Shown here: positions 63,037 through 64,000 of the stretch, in pieces
Position numbering within the stretch: the first letter of the stretch is position 1
How the letters are laid out: each line of letters opens with the position of its first letter
Assembly: GCF_000332195.1 (NCBI RefSeq)
Contig: NZ_KB235922.1
Coordinates: 2,566,211-2,630,210 of the forward strand
DNA from: Pleurocapsa sp. PCC 7319
GTDB lineage: Bacteria > Cyanobacteriota > Cyanobacteriia > Cyanobacteriales > Xenococcaceae
DNA: 64,000 nucleotides
Direction: 5' to 3'
Program-made: the position numbers and the translations under genes
The notes under the pieces: generated by a model
Told to the model about the DNA's origin: nothing
Databases searched by the model: none
What the model saw: the letters and a program-made list of their open reading frames with translations, nothing else

Positions 63037-63449
63037 TGATGCCCTGTGAGTCTTTCGCCCCTATCTGCATTGCCACTATGATCTTTCCAGAGTTGAATTC
63101 CTGACATTTTCTGGCCATTTTTCGGAATTAATAAGGTATCTAGCCCAGCCAGATATCCCCCATGAACTTGAAGTTGAGCTTCTAGCTTTTGCCGCAGCAG
63201 AATGACTAAAGTTTTTCCAATGGCATTAAGATCCCACAGATTCTCAGAGAGAAAACGTTCCCAACTCGATAGAGACCGTTCAACCCAGAAACAACAGTGA
63301 GCAATATTGTTCATTGTTTGGCGACCTCTGGCTAGCAACAGTCCCCATAAATAGGCTTGGAAATAGACAAAATTTGGCTTTGAGAAATGACACTGAAAAA
63401 CCAGAAAATAGCTGAACAATTCCAGAGGAATAAACTGTTGCATACCCAC
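63037..63449 (-). pseudogene. N-terminal fragment of an IS701-like transposase
   Basis: On the minus strand from 63449: LFSYFLVFQCHFSKPNFVYF, then QAYLWGLLLARGRQTMNNIA and LAGLDTLLIPKNGQKMSGIQ followed by LWKDHSGNADRGERLTGHH. This is the N-terminal and first-DDE-Asp part of IS701/DDE_5-type transposases (normally VDTxLIPKxGxKMxGVQxW). Everything after GHH is missing at the junction with the MITE. Family assigned from memory. Confidence 0.65.
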
Positions 63450-63896
63450 ACCTCGCTGATTGAGATAGCCAGGTTCACTCTACCATTAGGGTCTCTGACA
63501 ACCAGTCCTTTCAACGTGATCATTTGTACTAATATAATTGGCGATCGCCAATATAAAAATAGGGATTTCAGACATCAGGAAATTACTCCTTATTTAAGCT
63601 CAAATAAATTTCTCCTGATTAGTAATGCTCAATTTCAGCTTGGCGATCGCGGAGATATAGCGGGAATACGAACAAACCGTTGATAGTTCATTTGTACCTC
63701 TTGAAAGGGCTGGTCTCTGACAACTCCTTCGGCTATGGTATTTCTCCAGATTCTTGAGTATAAATACTCAGGCAGCGAGGGCAAAATCTGCAAAAGTATA
63801 GTAAATTAAGACTTTATTATTTAGATCAGATGTAGATCAATAATTTTTAAATATTGATACAACTGCTTCTATATATGCTATACAAAATTCAATTTA
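63450..63896. other. Gap before the tRNA fragment
   Basis: About 450 bases with several HIP1 sites (for example near 63539-63548 and 63643-63650). An open frame at 63387-63683 on the plus strand looks like a shadow. No complete tRNA 5' half is visible here. Confidence 0.35.
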
Positions 63897-63951
63897 GCGG
63901 ACTGTAAATCCGCTGGCTATGCCTACGCTGGTTCAAATCCAGCTCGGCCCA
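63897..63951 (+). tRNA. tRNA-Tyr(GTA), 3' part only
   Basis: GCGGACTGTAAATCCGC is a perfect anticodon arm with GTA in the loop, followed by a long variable arm (TGGCTATGCCTAC), the T arm GCTGGTTCAAATCCAGC and an acceptor 3' strand TCGGCCCA. This is the 3' two-thirds of a cyanobacterial tRNA-Tyr; the acceptor 5' strand and D arm (about 30 nt) are missing and replaced by unrelated AT-rich DNA. It cannot fold as a full tRNA. Confidence 0.85.
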
Positions 63952-63960
63952 CTACATAAT

Positions 63961-63987
63961 AAAAAAGAGGTTTAGAGCCTCTTTTTT
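63961..63987 (+). terminator. Terminator after the tRNA-Tyr fragment
   Basis: AAAAAAGAGG (63961-63970), 7-nt loop, CCTCTTTTTT (63978-63987). A rho-independent hairpin with a T-rich 3' side, 9 bases past the tRNA end; probably the native terminator of the tRNA gene. Confidence 0.85.
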
Positions 63988-64000
63988 ATTGCTCGAATAA

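Noticed and set aside
1-64000. CRISPR array or defence system.
   Set aside because: No regularly spaced direct repeats and no cas, restriction-modification or other known defence genes were seen.

Overview
This window is chromosomal DNA of a cyanobacterium. The HIP1 octamer GCGATCGC recurs throughout. The genes include a Cph1-type phytochrome with its Rcp1 partner, NblA for phycobilisome degradation, a DUF4278 protein, an iron-uptake porin and an NrtS-type nitrate transporter. The DNA is AT-rich and the intergenic DNA is full of short repeats, as in colonial or filamentous lineages. I cannot name the species from sequence alone.

Layout. 1-6.8 kb: light and redox signalling (phytochrome, Rcp1, a receiver-kinase, a GAF-LuxR regulator, an InhA-like hydrolase, a haem-motif HAMP sensor). 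6.9-9.2 kb: queE, two small exported proteins and an acetyltransferase. 9.9-12.7 kb: DedA, a stress protein and a carotenoid-desaturase-like flavoprotein. 13-17.3 kb: DUF4278, a secreted animal-type alpha-amylase, MEKHLA, an NblB-like HEAT protein next to nblA, and DUF29. 17.7-19.7 kb: uvrB.

19.7-26 kb is an insertion hotspot: a decayed ISAzo13 element abutting the uvrB stop, a gene fragment, an IS50-like element with intact ends and a 9-bp target duplication, an IS630 inside that element's passenger gene, and an IS110 element. 26.3-33.7 kb: ABM, MOSC and TIGR03032 proteins, an FG-GAP/RTX protein, an IS1 relic and the iron porin. 33.8-42.7 kb: a one-directional redox and detoxification cluster with three YcaC-like cysteine hydrolases plus one relic, WrbA, rubredoxin, an SDR, NDH-2, DoxX, an old yellow enzyme and an NAD-binding protein.

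42.8-47.6 kb: photolyase/cryptochrome and SbcC (DNA repair). 48-53.5 kb: nrtS, an M20 amidohydrolase, an NTF2-like protein, an alpha/beta hydrolase and a MAPEG/LysR divergent pair, all separated by hairpin-rich repeats. 53.5-62 kb: an orphan sensor kinase, tldD, a LysM-M23 peptidase, an orphan sugar ABC permease, an AI-2E family protein, coaD and a coiled-coil protein. 62.1-64 kb: truncated transposases, a MITE, and the 3' two-thirds of a tRNA-Tyr followed by a terminator, which looks like an integration junction.

The most unusual signals are (1) a 27-nt double-hairpin repeat that inserts inside HIP1-type GCGAT|CGC sites and adds nine codons without breaking the frame, (2) the precisely reconstructable IS-in-IS nest with a passenger gene, (3) a nine-A run that puts the NDH-2 start codon out of frame, (4) the partial tRNA-Tyr, and (5) the redox cluster with expanding and decaying paralogues.
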